Part shown: positions 10,030-21,889 of the stretch, piece after piece | How the letters are laid out: each line of letters opens with the position of its first letter | Numbering within the stretch: the stretch's first letter is position 1 | NCBI GenBank assembly: GCA_001599975.1 | Contig: BCIO01000004.1 | Coordinates: forward strand, 3,055,898 to 3,119,897 | Direction of reading: 5' to 3' | DNA length: 64,000 bases | Origin: Cystobasidiopsis lactophilus | Taxonomy: Eukaryota > Basidiomycota > Agaricostilbomycetes > Agaricostilbales > Chionosphaeraceae | Translations under genes and position numbers: made by a program | Notes under the pieces: model-generated | The model's database searches: none | Seen by the model: only the letters and a program-made list of their open reading frames with translations | Told to the model about the DNA's origin: nothing

Positions 10030-12642
10030 TCATGGCAAGGGCAAAGTAAAGGCGGCCCAAATGTCCTCCGAAAAGCTGCAAGCCCGGCAATGAGTCAAGG
10101 ACCAGAAATGAGCAGCACCGATAACGCACTCAACGTTGGTTGAGGTGGCTGATATCACCACGTCCGTGAACCTCGCCGACTTGTTGGGAGTGGGAGCCTT
10201 GAGCTTGGCTGACCCATAGTGCGGCAAGGAGCCAGCGTTTTCGATAGCTGACACTAGCTCTCCAGAGCTGTGGAGATCTAGAAGGCTTCGAAGCAGTAAG
10301 ATGAATTGGTGGGAGTGGTGCCAAACCGGAAGGGATAGACTGTCCAGGAAATCGCAGGTCAAAGAAACCAAATCGATGATCGCTGAGAGCAATGCGAGTG
10401 AGTTCTCTATCGTCCTTTTTTTCTTATCGCAACGACTCACAATCTTCATAGGAGTGCATCTTGGCAAATGCCGGTCGGCAGAAGCGAAGCAGAATCAAAG
10501 CAGCGTAAGTGATCGCAACAAAGGTAGCCAGCTGGGCATTCTTAAGCCAGTCTGATCTTCCGAGTGACTGCTTGGCCGTCCGCAGAACACCGCACGCAGC
10601 TGGATAGGCTTTCGCGAAGAAGTGGCTGACGTCGGTCATTCGATGCTCCTGGGCATACGACAAGCAAAAGCTAGAGATGTGCAGCATAGAGTACTGGTAG
10701 AGACTTTTAGGGGGCACGGAGCGCGAAAGTCAGAGATTGTCTCCAAGTCAGAAGGGCTAGTGACTAACAAGTTGATGCGAGCCGTGTGGTACTGCTGCAT
10801 GTCTGCGCCGCCAGACCCCGCTTCCGCCCGAGACACCTCACGACTCGCCGCAAGAGAGCGAGTTTTCCACACTCCGAGGTCAACCTCAAATCCGTTGAAG
10901 ACAAGCATAGGGTCGATGTTTAGCGTGGCGCCATCATCAGACAACCCACTTTGGAACAGCACCAAAGTTCGAGTGAGGAGACCGTACAGCTTCACGGTTG
11001 CAGTGGTTAGGCAGTCGTCCGCAGAGAGGGGTGATGGCAAATACAGATCTGGGCAGCGGGTCATGGTGTTTTGCTGGCAGAGCGGCGGCCTCCCAACGAA
11101 TGCGGCGCTCTCTTGATCTCGATACCAGCAGAATAAAAAGGTGCGAATCCGATTCGCTGTTTCTGCGATGTCCACCGAAGAGTCGTCCTTTTGCTCGGCG
11201 TAAGTATCGACCCGGTGGAGCTTGAGGTCGAGGGCAATGCTAACTGCCAAGGCAACCACTATCGTTGCGAAATGAAGAAAGTCCGATGTTTGTAATGGAA
11301 CTACTCACACTGCTGATTGAACTCTCGGGCAAAGTGGAGGCTGGGGTGTCCGGCTAGGGGCCAGATGGTGAGCAAAATCAGTCCTTGTGCGGTCGAAACG
11401 GATTTGGCCCCTAGCGCTGGAAGGTCGAAGGCAGTTGACTTTGCAAGCTTAACAAGCTCCAAAGTCAACTGCGACTCGGGCTGTCTGAAGGTCGCTGCTG
11501 CCGCGCACACTGCCCACCACCGCTTCGTTAGAGCCAGAATCAGCACCGAGATACAAGTTGCCGACGAACCAGCAGTCAACAGACAGGCAGAAGAGTCCAT
11601 CAAGTAGTCCACAGAGTGCAAAGCCGGGTCCAAAATCGGAAAGTGGAAATGCAGCTTGGCAAAGTAGAAGTCGCGAAGAGTGGTGATGGTCTCCCTGCGT
11701 GCGTGCATTGGTTCGAGTTCAACGCTTTTGAACCAGGATGATGCAAGCAACAGAGACCTACAAATCGCAGAGCTGAAGAATCTTCTCATTCATGTGTTCA
11801 CGCACTGCTTCCTCTTCGAAGAACCGAGGGTTAGCTACCCCTTCCCCAAATGCCACCTCGTCGTCTTCATGCAGAGGAGGTCTCGATTTGGTGCAAGCGG
11901 AGCCTTCCTTGATGACTTCAAAGGCATTGTGCTTGTCGACGGAAATCGCCTTCGGCGCGTCGACCCTCGCCTTCAACCCGGGGATCACTTTCTCGGTTCG
12001 CAAAGATAGAAGATCGGAAGCTGCAGAAGTGGCCGGGTCGCCATTACTTGCCGAGGCGCGAGGAGAAAGCAAGGAAGCAAAGTTGGTAGGTGGCGAGACG
12101 ACGGGGAAGGTCGGCAGCCATTGGAGGCCCATGTTAGCTGGGTCGAGTGATGGATCGGAGAATTGAGGCTGGTGAAGAATGGATGCTAGAGGTGCGCCGC
12201 CCTTGGGGTGATTCGGGCTGCCCGTGGCGTTCGTGGCAGAGGCCGAGCTTGCCTTCTTCGTAGAACCCAAAGGACGTCCTGTTTTGTTTAATCTTTGGCT
12301 TCGCGTCATTTTTGGAGCTAAATGGGGACGCTCACCGGTCCGTTTAGGCTCCTCAAAGGCGCAGGACAGCCCAAGCCGGGAACAACGAGAGCATCTGCTC
12401 AGGTTGCCCCAGAACCACCGTTGACCGAGTCAGCCGCATTTCATCGAGCTCACAACGTTGAAGATGACTCTTACGGAGGAGCGAGGGCGCCATCACATCT
12501 TATTTTACCTCTGGAGTTGCTGGTCAGCCAACCTTCGAAATCGGGTCCTTCAAGCTCGAGATGGCTCGCACCTCCTACAAGTGGAGCAAGCCCTTGGGGC
12601 CCTCTTCGCCAGCGATGCATCTGAACTTTCTGGAGATGCCAT
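10030..12642 (-). CDS. Zn2Cys6 fungal-specific transcription factor
   Basis: Start at ATG 12642 (MASPESSDASLAKRAPRA). The binuclear zinc cluster is assembled over three exons: CSTCRR + GKIRCDGALAPP + CSRCSRLGLSCAFEEPKRT, giving C-x2-C-x6-C-x7-C-x2-C-x6-C with all six cysteines. A basic linker, TGRPLGSTKK, follows. The middle region (11301-12200) and the exons at 10636-11259 resemble the fungal transcription-factor homology domain: FHFPILDP, RTFLFCWYRDQESAAFVGRP and TRCPDLYLPSPLSADD. The C-terminal exon ends at 10030 (DIWAAFTLPLP). It is a nuclear regulator whose targets cannot be told from sequence, and no obvious metabolic cluster surrounds it. At least six introns are present; the exons between 10420 and 10720 are the least certain. 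Confidence 0.85.
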
Positions 12643-13324
12643 GCCCTTGCTGCTCCCTGCGCTCTCTGCTCTTCGACTGCTTCTGGGCACAAGTTTTGAC
12701 CAGTGCGGGATGCGTCGGTCGTCTTCCCGGATCCCTGTCGAAGTGTTCCTTGTGTGTTCTCCTTGCGGTGGGTCGCTTAGAATGGTGGACGGCTGCTGGT
12801 GTCCTGCTGTTGCTCTTTGTGGGGTCTCGTTGCACGCAGGGCCAGCGGTAAAACGGCCCGAGAATAGTAACCGTAGGGCGCCCTTGCTCTCAAGTTCTCA
12901 AGCTTTTTCCAACCGCAGCATGGCATTCTTTGGCTCTTGTGTTACATTATTCTTCTGCCCCAATCATGGCACATCACTGGCGAGCGAATGAAACGGAACT
13001 TCGCCCTAACGTGCGCCCAGAGTGTGGATTTTGATGTTGAAGGCCAACTGACGCGTCCACATCTAACTTGCTGTAGTCTTGATTGCTATTCTGCTGCGTC
13101 GAAGTTTCCGAAGATGTAAACAGTCGCGTCCGCCGCAAAGAAGTGCGCATCCCCGGATGGAAGAAGGCATGTGCCCTTTTCCAAATTTCACCGTGGCAAC
13201 GCCCTCCATTCCAAAATCACATCTGGCTTGGCGAAAAAGAAGAGAGTTCTCACACGCACACCCAGATGCAAAGCCTCGGACCATAAAGCTTGGCCTTCAC
13301 AAAACCACCAACGAAGTTGCACAA
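12643..13324. other. intergenic, 682 bp, divergent promoter region
   Basis: Lies between the start of the Zn2Cys6 gene (-) and of the RNase T2 gene (+), so it holds both promoters. Open frames here overlap one another in several phases and show no recognisable motif. I see no gene, repeat or RNA. Confidence 0.5.
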
Positions 13325-14577
13325 ATGCGCTGCTTCGCTGCCATTGCTGTCCTCTTCTGCTACTACACTCTCGCCGCGGCTTCACACTGCAAATTTGGCG
13401 TCTTGTCGTGCTCCCCAGAAGCCGAAAATACGTCTGCTTGCTGCGTTGCCAAGCCAGGGTAGGTCCGCCGACTTCGCGATGTGGATTTTGCCAACTGATC
13501 ACGCTCCACAGCGGCGCGTTCCTGCACGTACAGGTAAGCTCACTTTGCGGCGATGTGGGAATCCAGGGTACTCAGGCTCGCCGATAGCTGTGGAATGTCG
13601 CCAAAGGCGCTGCTGACCCCGAGTCTTTTGGCATTCACGGATTGTGGCCCGGTACATTCTATACTTCCAGGTTCGATGACTGATTTGACTCAGTGTTCTG
13701 TGATGCCCAGACTACTGCGACGATGGATACCCACAGGTAAATTGGCCAGAGATTGGTACCTCTACTTAGCTAAGCATATGCCGCAGGAATGCGACGCGGC
13801 TCGACACTACACTGCACTGGATATTCGTGATTTCATCAAAGAATTCAGTCCCAACAATGCCAGTCAGATCATCGACTTCATCGAAAAGTCAGTCTGTTTG
13901 CTCTGTCGTGTTCTGATCTGTCCGCTTTCTAAGTTTTCTCTCCTATCTACCATCAGGTACTGGATTTCCTCTGTCAAGACCCCATTTGGTTTTGTTGCCT
14001 ACGAATGGTTCAAGCAGTACGCCCGAGTGATTGCCTGACGAATGCTTGCGATTTATTCCCATGCTTTGACCAGTGGCACATGTGTCAGCACTATGAAACC
14101 ATCTTGCATCGAGGGATACAAGACGGGACAAGAGGTGCGTTGTTCTCTGCTTGCACTGAGGTTCGGAGTGCTAAATTTTTGATCAGGTCGTTGCTTGGGT
14201 CCAAATCGTCCTCGGTCTTTTCAAAACTCTCAACACCTATCAGTTCCTGGCTGCCGCTGGTATAAAACCTTCCACTGAAGTCACCTATGAGTCGGCGCAA
14301 TTGGACGGTGCTCTGACCCAGGCAGGCGGGTTTAATGCCGATGTTTGCTACCTTTGCCTTCACATGATCATGCATACTAATTCGTAGACTACAGTTCATC
14401 TGCAACCATGATGATGAGGTGATAGAAGTCCGGTACTCTTTCCTCGCTTCGGGACCAGTCCAAGATGGCGCCTTCGTTAATGCCAAAGCGAAAGGCGACA
14501 AGCACAAATGTCCGCAATCTGGCATCAAGTGGTTGCCCAAAAAAGCCTCGCATGGCAACCCCAAAGAGGAACTCTGA
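13325..14577 (+). CDS. secreted ribonuclease T2
   Basis: Acid endoribonuclease of the T2 family, secreted or vacuolar. ATG 13325 opens a signal peptide (MRCFAAIAVLFCYYTLAAAS) followed by a cysteine-rich start (CKFGVLSCSPE...ACCVAKPGG). Short introns separate the exons. After the signal exon comes LHVQ, then LWNVAKGAADPESFGIHGLWPGTF, which contains the first catalytic motif (HGLWP). Further on, YEWFK is spliced to HGTCVSTMKPSC, the second catalytic motif; its histidine codon is split by the intron (CA|T). The last exons include QIVLGLFKTLNTYQFLAAAG and VQDGAFVNAKAKGDKHKCP, ending at 14575-14577. Both active-site histidines are present, so the enzyme should be active. Splicing around 13670-13790 (between FYTS and ECDAARHYTALDIRDFIKEF) is uncertain. 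Confidence 0.9.
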
Positions 14578-15286
14578 TGACTTGCTTGTACTTCAACCTT
14601 CAACCTGACTTTGCTTTTGTCACCGTTTCGACGACCCGGCTGAAATGTCATAGGCCCAATTGCTTGATTTTCTTGCTTTCCGCGTCCACCATGTTTTGAT
14701 AGGACCTATTATTGACGTCCGTGAGAAGACCATCGCCCAGTAATGCTACTGTGCCCGGTACCGGCCCATGAGCGGTCTCTTCGGCCCCTTTTTAAAGGTG
14801 CCGCCCGGCGTGCTCCGTGGCCTTTGGCCCTTTCTTACACATCTGCGGGTCACTTTTCTGCATTTTTGTTCGTTCTGTGCGTACTCGCGTCCGGGCTCAG
14901 GTTGAGATGGGCTCTGCTCGTCTGCTCTCCCGTGCATTTTTGGATTTCACATCATCCGCCGACTCGTTTGCCAGTGGCAAAGGCCTAGGCCTCGCTCTCC
15001 ACTTCTTGGCGACTACTCCGCACATTGACTCTATCGCGGGGTCAGACGCCGATGTACTTCGATGTGTCCGCTCTGCTCCAACTGTCCCGACGGCTTGCTG
15101 GATATAGCGTTGGGGGCGGGCTGGCCCTGCCAATCCCCGCAGTAAACCTTGTTGGGGAGACAGAAAGATGCTGGACGCGGGCCGTTACCAACATTGCCTT
15201 CATTGCCGCAGGCCGGCAACAGTTGCAGGAGCCGCCCGCCACTGCGAAGCTCTTCTTCTCCTCACGAACTTCCGAAGCCGCCCACC
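14578..15286. other. intergenic, 709 bp
   Basis: Upstream region of the MFS exporter gene and 3' flank of the RNase T2 gene. Several overlapping open frames are present, none with coding character. No repeat, RNA gene or recognised binding site seen. Confidence 0.45.
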
Positions 15287-17597
15287 ATGTCGCTCAAAAC
15301 CGAGATGGGGATTCCCAACTCTGCTGCTGCCTCTGTCCCGGAGCCCGAAAAGTACTCTGAGGCCGCTGACCTCTCGCACGTCGAACACCTCGACAGCTCG
15401 GGCGGGCACCAGGGCATCCTGCACGTCAATGATAGCACCATGCAGTAGGCCACCTATCCTCAATTCCAGTAGTTACACTTCTGACCAAGCGAGCAGCCGC
15501 AAAGATCTCATGCTGGTCAACGCGCCCGAGCAGGGCATGAGCAACAACGCTATTGTGGTCGCGTGCTGGCTCCAGGCCTTCGCATTCACTAACCAATGGG
15601 CTTTGGCTTTGACCGGTAGTCAGGCCGTCTTCATTGCTCGCGATCTTGGCGGAGCCAGCATCAGCGGTACGCCACCCCTCTTTCACTCCCCGACCTGTTG
15701 CTAAAATTACACCACGGACAGGCTGGTATGGTGTGTCATCATTTACCCACCCTCTCGGAAGCAAGAGTGCTCAATCCATCTCCACAGGCTCGTCTCAGCT
15801 CGTTGCGGCTTCAGCTCTTTTCCCAGTACGCAGTTGCTAACGACCTTGAGAGAGTGACTAACGCATCTTCTGCTCAGATTGCCTCCTATCTCTCCGACTT
15901 CATCGGCAGGAAGGTCACGATGCAAATCGCATGTGTTATTGGCTTCGTCGGCGCTGTCGTTGGCGCCACTGCACACACTGTCGGGCAGGCTTTAGTCGGT
16001 CTCTCGCTTCTGGGAGTCGCCGTCGGATTTGGTGCTACTATGTGGCCGGCCATCGTGAGTGCTGAGACTTAAAAGCGTGGGCCAATGCTGACCAAAAGCT
16101 TTCCAGGGCGACGTTGTCCCAGTCAAGCACCGTTCTTTGATCTGCGGCTTCCTCGACTTGGGAGGATCAATCTCCAACGCTACTGCGGCTCTCATCGGAG
16201 GCGCATTCACCAGCCAAACCAAGCTTGGATGGAGAGCAAACTTTTGGTTCATCGCCGGACTCTGGGCTCTTTGCGGCGCTTGCACCTTCTTATACCATCC
16301 GCGCTACGTACACCTACAGAAGAGCAAGCTCCGTGCTTTGGCGGACATGGACTGGATTGGCGCCTTTCTGAGTATGTCAAGCTCCCTCAACAGCGGAAAG
16401 ACCCATGCTCATTCAGAGACTGCAGTCACCGCCATGATGACTTTGACTCTCGTCGGTCTCTCTCAAGCCACCATCTACCCATGGAAGAGCGCGTTGGTGC
16501 TCGGCCCCTTCATTGTTGGGCTGGCATTGACCGTCCCTCTTGTTCTGTGGTGCCGCTTCCACGAAAACGCCATCCTAAAGCCATCGCTCTTCCTCTTCTG
16601 GAACTACCCTTTCTGCCTCATCACCGCCTGGCTCAGTGGCTGGCTACTCTACGGCCTGTCGGCTTTCCTGCCTACTCTGCTCACCGCTTACTACAATGCT
16701 GGCGCGCTGCGTGTCGGTGTCTTGCAAATGGCCTCCAACGCCATGTACATCGGTGCGTCTCTTGCGACTCTATGCGTTGCTCTGACTGACCGAAGCCTTC
16801 TTAGTCTTCACCCCTACCTACTCGGCATCCATCTCCCTGCTCCACGGCCGATTCAAGACCCAATACGCTTCAGCCTTCTTGATCGGCATGGTTGGCGCAG
16901 CTGCACTGACCAGCTTGAAGCCCACCGACCACGTCTCGAAGTGGCTCGGTCTCTCGTGCTTGACCGGTATTGGCTCCGCAGGCACCTCGGGCATGTCTTT
17001 GGTGCGTGTCTGGCCTTGATGTTTCTCATGAATTGACTGAGAGTGGCATTGCAGGTTATCACTCAGTACAGCGCTGTCCAGTCGGATCTCGGCATCGCCA
17101 TTGGTGTCTCCAACGCCGCTCGCGCTTTCGGCGGCGCTCTTTCAATCAGCATCTACTTCACCCTCTTCTCGAACCGTCTCGCCAAGAAGCTTCCTGAGCT
17201 GGTTGCCTCGGCTGCTGCTCAAGCTGGCCTCCCTGCTGCCTCGATCCCAGCCTTTGTGGGCGCCATCGCCACTTCGAACGCAGCCGGTCTCGAGGCCGTC
17301 CCCGGCATCACTCCCGAGATTATTGCGGCTGGCAGTGCTGCAGCTCTCAACAGTTATAAGTATGCCTTCGATGGCATTTTCCAGGTAAGCCTTAGGTGTC
17401 CTCATTCGACTTTGCTCGATGCTCACGTCGTTTCTGCTCAGGTCACCGCCGCTTTCCTCGCGTTTGGATTCCTTTGCGTGTTGTGCATGCACCGCATCAA
17501 GCGCGAGCGAATGAATGGCGCCGTCGCTGTCCAACTCGGCAACGCTTTGGGCTCTGACAGTCCGGACGAGAAGTCGGTCGCTAACATGGAAGCTTGA
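15287..17597 (+). CDS. MFS transporter, TRI12/siderophore-exporter-like family
   Basis: Multi-pass plasma-membrane transporter. ATG 15287 starts a hydrophilic N-terminus (MSLKTEMGIPNSAAASVPE); an intron follows after about residue 53. Membrane exons include NNAIVVACWLQAFAFTNQWA, IASYLSDFIGRKVTMQIACV (the D-x-x-G-R-K loop of the major facilitator superfamily), HTVGQALVGLSLLGVAVGFG and GDVVPVKHRSLICGFLDLGG. Later exons contain LITAWLSGWLLYGLSAFLPT, ITQYSAVQSDLGIAIGVSNA and a last membrane segment before the basic tail HRIKRERMN. The long 14-TM-like layout, GISNAAR-type helix and extracellular PGITPEIIAAGSAAA segment resemble the fungal trichothecene-efflux (TRI12) and siderophore transporter branch. 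The substrate is unknown, and no toxin pathway genes lie nearby. Confidence 0.85.
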
Positions 17598-17756
17598 AAG
17601 TGGCTGTATGTTATAAGTTTGTCTAAACTGGGTTTAATGTTGAGGGTTCAATGTGCAATGGAGGATTCATGTACTACTGTTCATGGTGGCAACTTCCCTA
17701 TCCGAGCTGAAGAAGTGATCCCTTTCATACACCCTGATTTTCCTTAGTGGATAGCT

Positions 17757-20119
17757 ATGGCAGTGAAACCCGAACGAGCTCGCCTCTGCCGGTGGCAAAC
17801 AACGGGATCTTGGTGCTTGCACATGAACGACGGGGAACGCGTCCATTTTGGGCGCATGAACGGCAGTTCCAGCTCGGACAGCCTGAAAAGGCTCAGGATA
17901 TCAGAGACGCCAGACTCTGACTTCGGAGATGAGGACTTCAGGCGGTCCCCTGAGCCCATGTCACCGCCCTCTGCCGTCGAATTCACAACACCGTTCCAGA
18001 AGCGGACCGACTTCCTGGAGCGGCCTGGGAGCGCCGTCAGCGACCCTGGGATGCGCTCTTTCATCAGTACAGCGGACTCAGACGCCACCCAGAAGGAGGC
18101 CAGCGACCCAGTCTCGCCAGCTTCGCCGTCATCCGAAGCCAGCTTCACGGAATCGCTCCCGGACAGCGGCACGCCCAAGCGGAAGCTACCCAACCTGCTG
18201 CCTATCAGTTTATGGAGCTACTTGATGGAGGAGATCCGCGCCGAGGACCTGGAGGATTCGCAAGGCCTGAAAGCGGAGCGCATCTCAAACTTCCTCTCGG
18301 TGCCCATGGCGGTCGAAAAGATGATCATGTTCGGCTACGCTGTTTGCCTCGACTCGTTCCTTTACACTTTCACCATCCTCCCGCTTCGGTCGGCAGCGGC
18401 CGCCGTCCAGCTCTTCTCTAATTACACGACCGGCTTTCGGCAGCGCCCCCGCTTGCCCGTGTCACAAAAATGCGACCTCGTCAAAGGGCTTCTAATCGTC
18501 CTTTCAGCTATTATACTGCATCACATCACTGACACAAGTCAAATGTATCATTCCGTGCGCGGGCAAGAGGCCGTCAAGCTTTATGTCATTTTCAACGTTT
18601 TAGAAGTGAGCGCTATTACCTTGTTCTGAGCTTCATGATGAGCTCACAGAGCGTGATATAGATTGCGGATCGACTGTGCTGCTCCTTTGGGCAAGATCTG
18701 TTCGACTCTCTTTTCTCACGCTCCACCCTTGGGCGGCGGCAAGACGGTAGCCAGCCGCGCATTCGCCCAGCACTCCTCTTTGGCATGTCTCTTTTATACA
18801 TTCGTAAGTAACGATCAATTGCGTGCGGCCAGACCTGCTGACAAGAAGCATCAGTCGCCCACACTCTCGTCCTCTTCTACCAACTCGTAACTTTGAACGT
18901 GGCCATCAACTCCTACTCCAACGCCCTCCTAACCCTTCTCATGTCCAACCAGTTCGTCGAAATTAAAGGGGCAGTGTTCAAGAAGTTCGAAAAGGAGAAC
19001 CTCTTCCAAATGAGTTGCGCTGGTGAGCGCTTCCCCTGGGGCATGCAAAAGACCGAAATTTTGAGGTTGTGCCCAGACATCGTCGAACGGTTCCAGCTCT
19101 CGTTGTTATTGACCATCATTGCTCTAAGAAACCTAATTGAGGTCTCTGGCTCCACCTTCTCAACGCTGCCAGCTTCGTACATCTCGATCTCCATCATTCC
19201 GTCCATGTCCATTATCCACCGCATCTTCACGCCCGCCGTCATCGTCTTGTGCTCTGAAATGCTGGTTGACTGGCTGAAGCACGCTTTCATCACCAAGTTC
19301 AACCACATCCGCCCAGCAGTCTATGGCCGGTTCATCGATGTGCTGTGCAAGGACCTTTTGCCCGACCAAGACTCTCGCTATGTGAGCTGGTGTTCTATTT
19401 TGTGCGCCGAACCGGGCTCACTGAAAGATCTGCCAGCCTTTTGTGGACAACTCGCCCGCTGTCTCTCGCCGACTGGGCTTCGCCGCAGTGCCATTGGGGT
19501 GCTTGGTGGTCCGCGTGCTCTTCCAGATCTTCGACATGATGATTGATCACACCCATATCGACGAGTGTGCGCCGAAGCGAACGCCGGGCGGACGAGGTTG
19601 GCTGGCCACTGGCGGGCTCCTTGGGCCGGAATGGCAAGCCCGCGTGGCTCGGTGGTCCTTGGTCATCTTGGTCGGTTCCGTTGCGTGGGCATCACTTGTT
19701 GTCTTCAAGTTGCTCATTGGGTCAGTCCCTCCCCTTGCCAAGCCTTGTCGTCTGTCTTCTGAGCGTGTGGGTTCGGCAGGATTCGGCTGCGGGAGTTTGC
19801 GACCTCAAGGGTGCCGGGCATGAGGTTGAGGGAGATGGAAGACAAGCTCAACGCTCGCAATCGCAATCCGATAGGCCTCGACGAAGCGGAGAAGGTAAGC
19901 CTCGCACCCCTTACTCGCTCGCTTGCGATGGCTTCCAAAACTGATTCGTTCTCATCTCAGAGTGCGGACCGGTTCCTGGCCCGCTTGGTCAATGACACAT
20001 CGTTCGACTCGCCAGACCGGGGCGAGGTGCGGCTGGAGAGCACTTCCACCGGCAACTCGCGCATCATCAGCATGGACAATCTCTCCCGGTTTGACATAGT
20101 CAAGAGCCGCTTGTATTGA
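17757..20119 (+). CDS. TAPT1/EMP65-family multi-pass ER membrane protein
   Basis: The first exon (17757-about 18606) encodes an acidic, serine/proline-rich cytosolic N-terminus and then SLWSYLMEEIRAEDLEDSQG, SVPMAVEKMIMFGYAVCLDS, FLYTFTILPLRS and CDLVKGLLIVLSAIILHHIT. These match the conserved start of the TAPT1 (DUF747) domain. Later exons give HHTLVLFYQLVTLNVAINSY, SNALLTLLMSNQFVEIKGAV, FKKFEKENLFQMSCADIVER, FQLSLLLTIIALRNLIEVSG and MLVDWLKHAFITKFNHIRPA, all hallmark segments. The stop is at 20117-20119. In yeast the family member Emp65 forms an ER complex with the SUN-like protein Slp1 that protects soluble proteins from degradation; a similar role is inferred. The start is uncertain: ATGs at 17757, about 17823 and about 17856 are all in frame. 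Confidence 0.88.
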
Positions 20120-20219
20120 AGATGCATCGTTTGCCTTTTTCTGTTCTGATCGTTCGCTATTTGTTACAAGTGTAGGAAGGAGACCAATTCCTTTTTGGCT
20201 CCCTCGTGGAAGGCAGAGC

Positions 20220-21820
20220 TTATTGCTGCAAGACCAGAGCGGCCGAAGGAGCCAAGCCCAGTTCCGAGAGCGTCTTGGCCATATCAGCCGGTGCAAAAGT
20301 CTTGCGGGGGAAGGTCAAGGAGAAGCGCGCGCCGGCGTATTCGGGGCGCTGAGTGGCCACCCAGTCGGCCAACGCTTGTAGAGTATCGGTCGAAGGCAAG
20401 GTGGTCGTCAAAGGCTGCGAGTTGTCCGGCAAGCGGATTTGCAAGCGGGCGGTGGCAGAGTTGGATTTGGGAGCGGCCGGCACGGCGGCGGCGGCGGAAG
20501 TCGAAGCGCTGGCTGTTTCCGGGATTGGTTGGCCAGCTCGCAAGCTGTTCCATGTACCTCGTGTATCAGAAACTAAGCGAAGCTGATAAAGGGGAGGTGA
20601 ACGAACGCCTTCTCTTTGGCGGCCTTTTCGGCGCGCAAGCGCTTGTCCTCTTCGATCTGAGCCTTGACGCGCGCTTTGGCTTCGGCTTCGAGCACCTTGT
20701 CCCTGTAAGGAAGTGGAACCTCGCTATGAGCCAGAATTCGCTGCTCATGGAAAGGGAACCAATCCTCACCGCTTCCGCTGCAAAGCCTCCTTCTCGATCT
20801 CCTTCATCTGGAGCTGTACATCGAAGTCTTGCAGGAAATTCACGCTGAATAACAGTGGCAACACAAGCATACCTCCTGCTTGGACATGCCCTGGTCCTTG
20901 CCGGCCTTTCGGCGGATGGCTTCGTTTTGCTTGGCCTCTGTTGGCAGCTGAAGTCTGAGAATCTTGGGCAAGATGAAGGAAAGCCACAACCAACCTTCAG
21001 CGTCTTGCTTGGCTTTAGCAGCTCGCTTGACGGCCATAGCACTGTGAACGCCGTGACATCATGAGCCACCCGGACTGAGGGGCAAAGGGAAGGCGATGGC
21101 GCTCACGCTCGGAGCTCCTGGAGCTTGGCCTTCTTCTCCTCCTCGGTCAAAGGCTTGATCTCTTCCGTGCTCTCCTCGAAGTTCTCGTGGCCTGTAGGCA
21201 TTCATGCGATGTCAGCTTTCGGGCATGGTGGGTCGGAGCTGAGGTTTGGACGGCCACCTACCTGATTTGGTGGCGTGAAACTCTGTGCATCAGATTGAGA
21301 TAGTAGTTCTCAATGGACTAGGAGGGGATCAAACGCACCTGCCGTAGCCTGAAAACATGCATGACAGCTGGCGTCAGCGCATGAATGTGGACGCCACTGC
21401 GTGGGAACCGCTCACGGTCGACTTGAACTTCTTGCCGCAGTCTGAGCACACCAGACTCTGTTCGTTGGCGATGACTTGGTCAGCCTCCAAAGTTTCAATC
21501 GAGCTGTCAAGTGTCAAGCGGGCGAACCTTTGCGACGCCCTCGCCCTCGAGCCGCTTGATGGTCGCCGCCTCGTCCTCGTCCTCCTTAGACATGGCCTCG
21601 TCTGGCTCCTCCCCGGTCGGGTCAGGGTCGTCGGCGTGGGCAAAGAGCCAGTCCAAGGCGGGTTGGAGGCCGGCGCCTTTGGTGACTTTGATCGCTCGGG
21701 CGACTTTGGCCTCGCTGAAGCCCCTGCGCGTCCGACTCGTTTACTTTAGTATGCAGACAGGCAGTGTACTGAAGGGGCAGGCTGGACGCACATCGACAGG
21801 AGCTGCTGCTTGTCACTCAT
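20220..21820 (-). CDS. UBA-UBX domain protein, UBXN1/SAKS1-like Cdc48 adaptor
   Basis: Links ubiquitinated substrates to the Cdc48/p97 ATPase. Start ATG at 21818-21820; intron 1 splits the methionine codon in MSDKQQLLSM|GFSEAK. The UBA domain covers roughly residues 3-42 (MGFSEAKVARAIKVTKGAGL, then QPALDWLFAHADDPDP). A putative zinc finger follows (CSDCGKKFKST, with EFHATKSGHENF contributed by later exons). Then come EEIKPLTEEEKKAKLQELRA and a charged coiled-coil rich in K, E and R. The UBX domain at the C-terminus (ARLQIRLPDNSQPLTTTLP, ADWVATQRP, FSLTFPRKTF) retains the FPR loop that binds Cdc48. It ends at a TAA at 20220-20222. This domain order matches UBXN1. It starts head-to-head with the HNH gene, 69 bp apart. 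Confidence 0.9.
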
Positions 21821-21889
21821 TCTTGCGTCGTCGTCTTCGGCCAACTTGCTCTTGTCCCTCGCCGGCGACTGGATCTGCCCCCGTGCGCC

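Noticed and set aside
16085-16789. 234-codon open frame across the MFS exporter
   Set aside because: Shadow frame. The membrane segments and MFS motifs are in the neighbouring frame.
15287-17597. Toxin-biosynthesis cluster around the TRI12-like exporter
   Set aside because: The neighbours are an RNase T2, a TAPT1-family protein and housekeeping genes. No terpene synthase, P450, NRPS or PKS is present, so a cluster role is not supported.
20220-20848. Plus-strand open frames over the UBX gene
   Set aside because: They oppose the UBX domain exons, which carry a clear FPR loop and correct splice structure on the minus strand.
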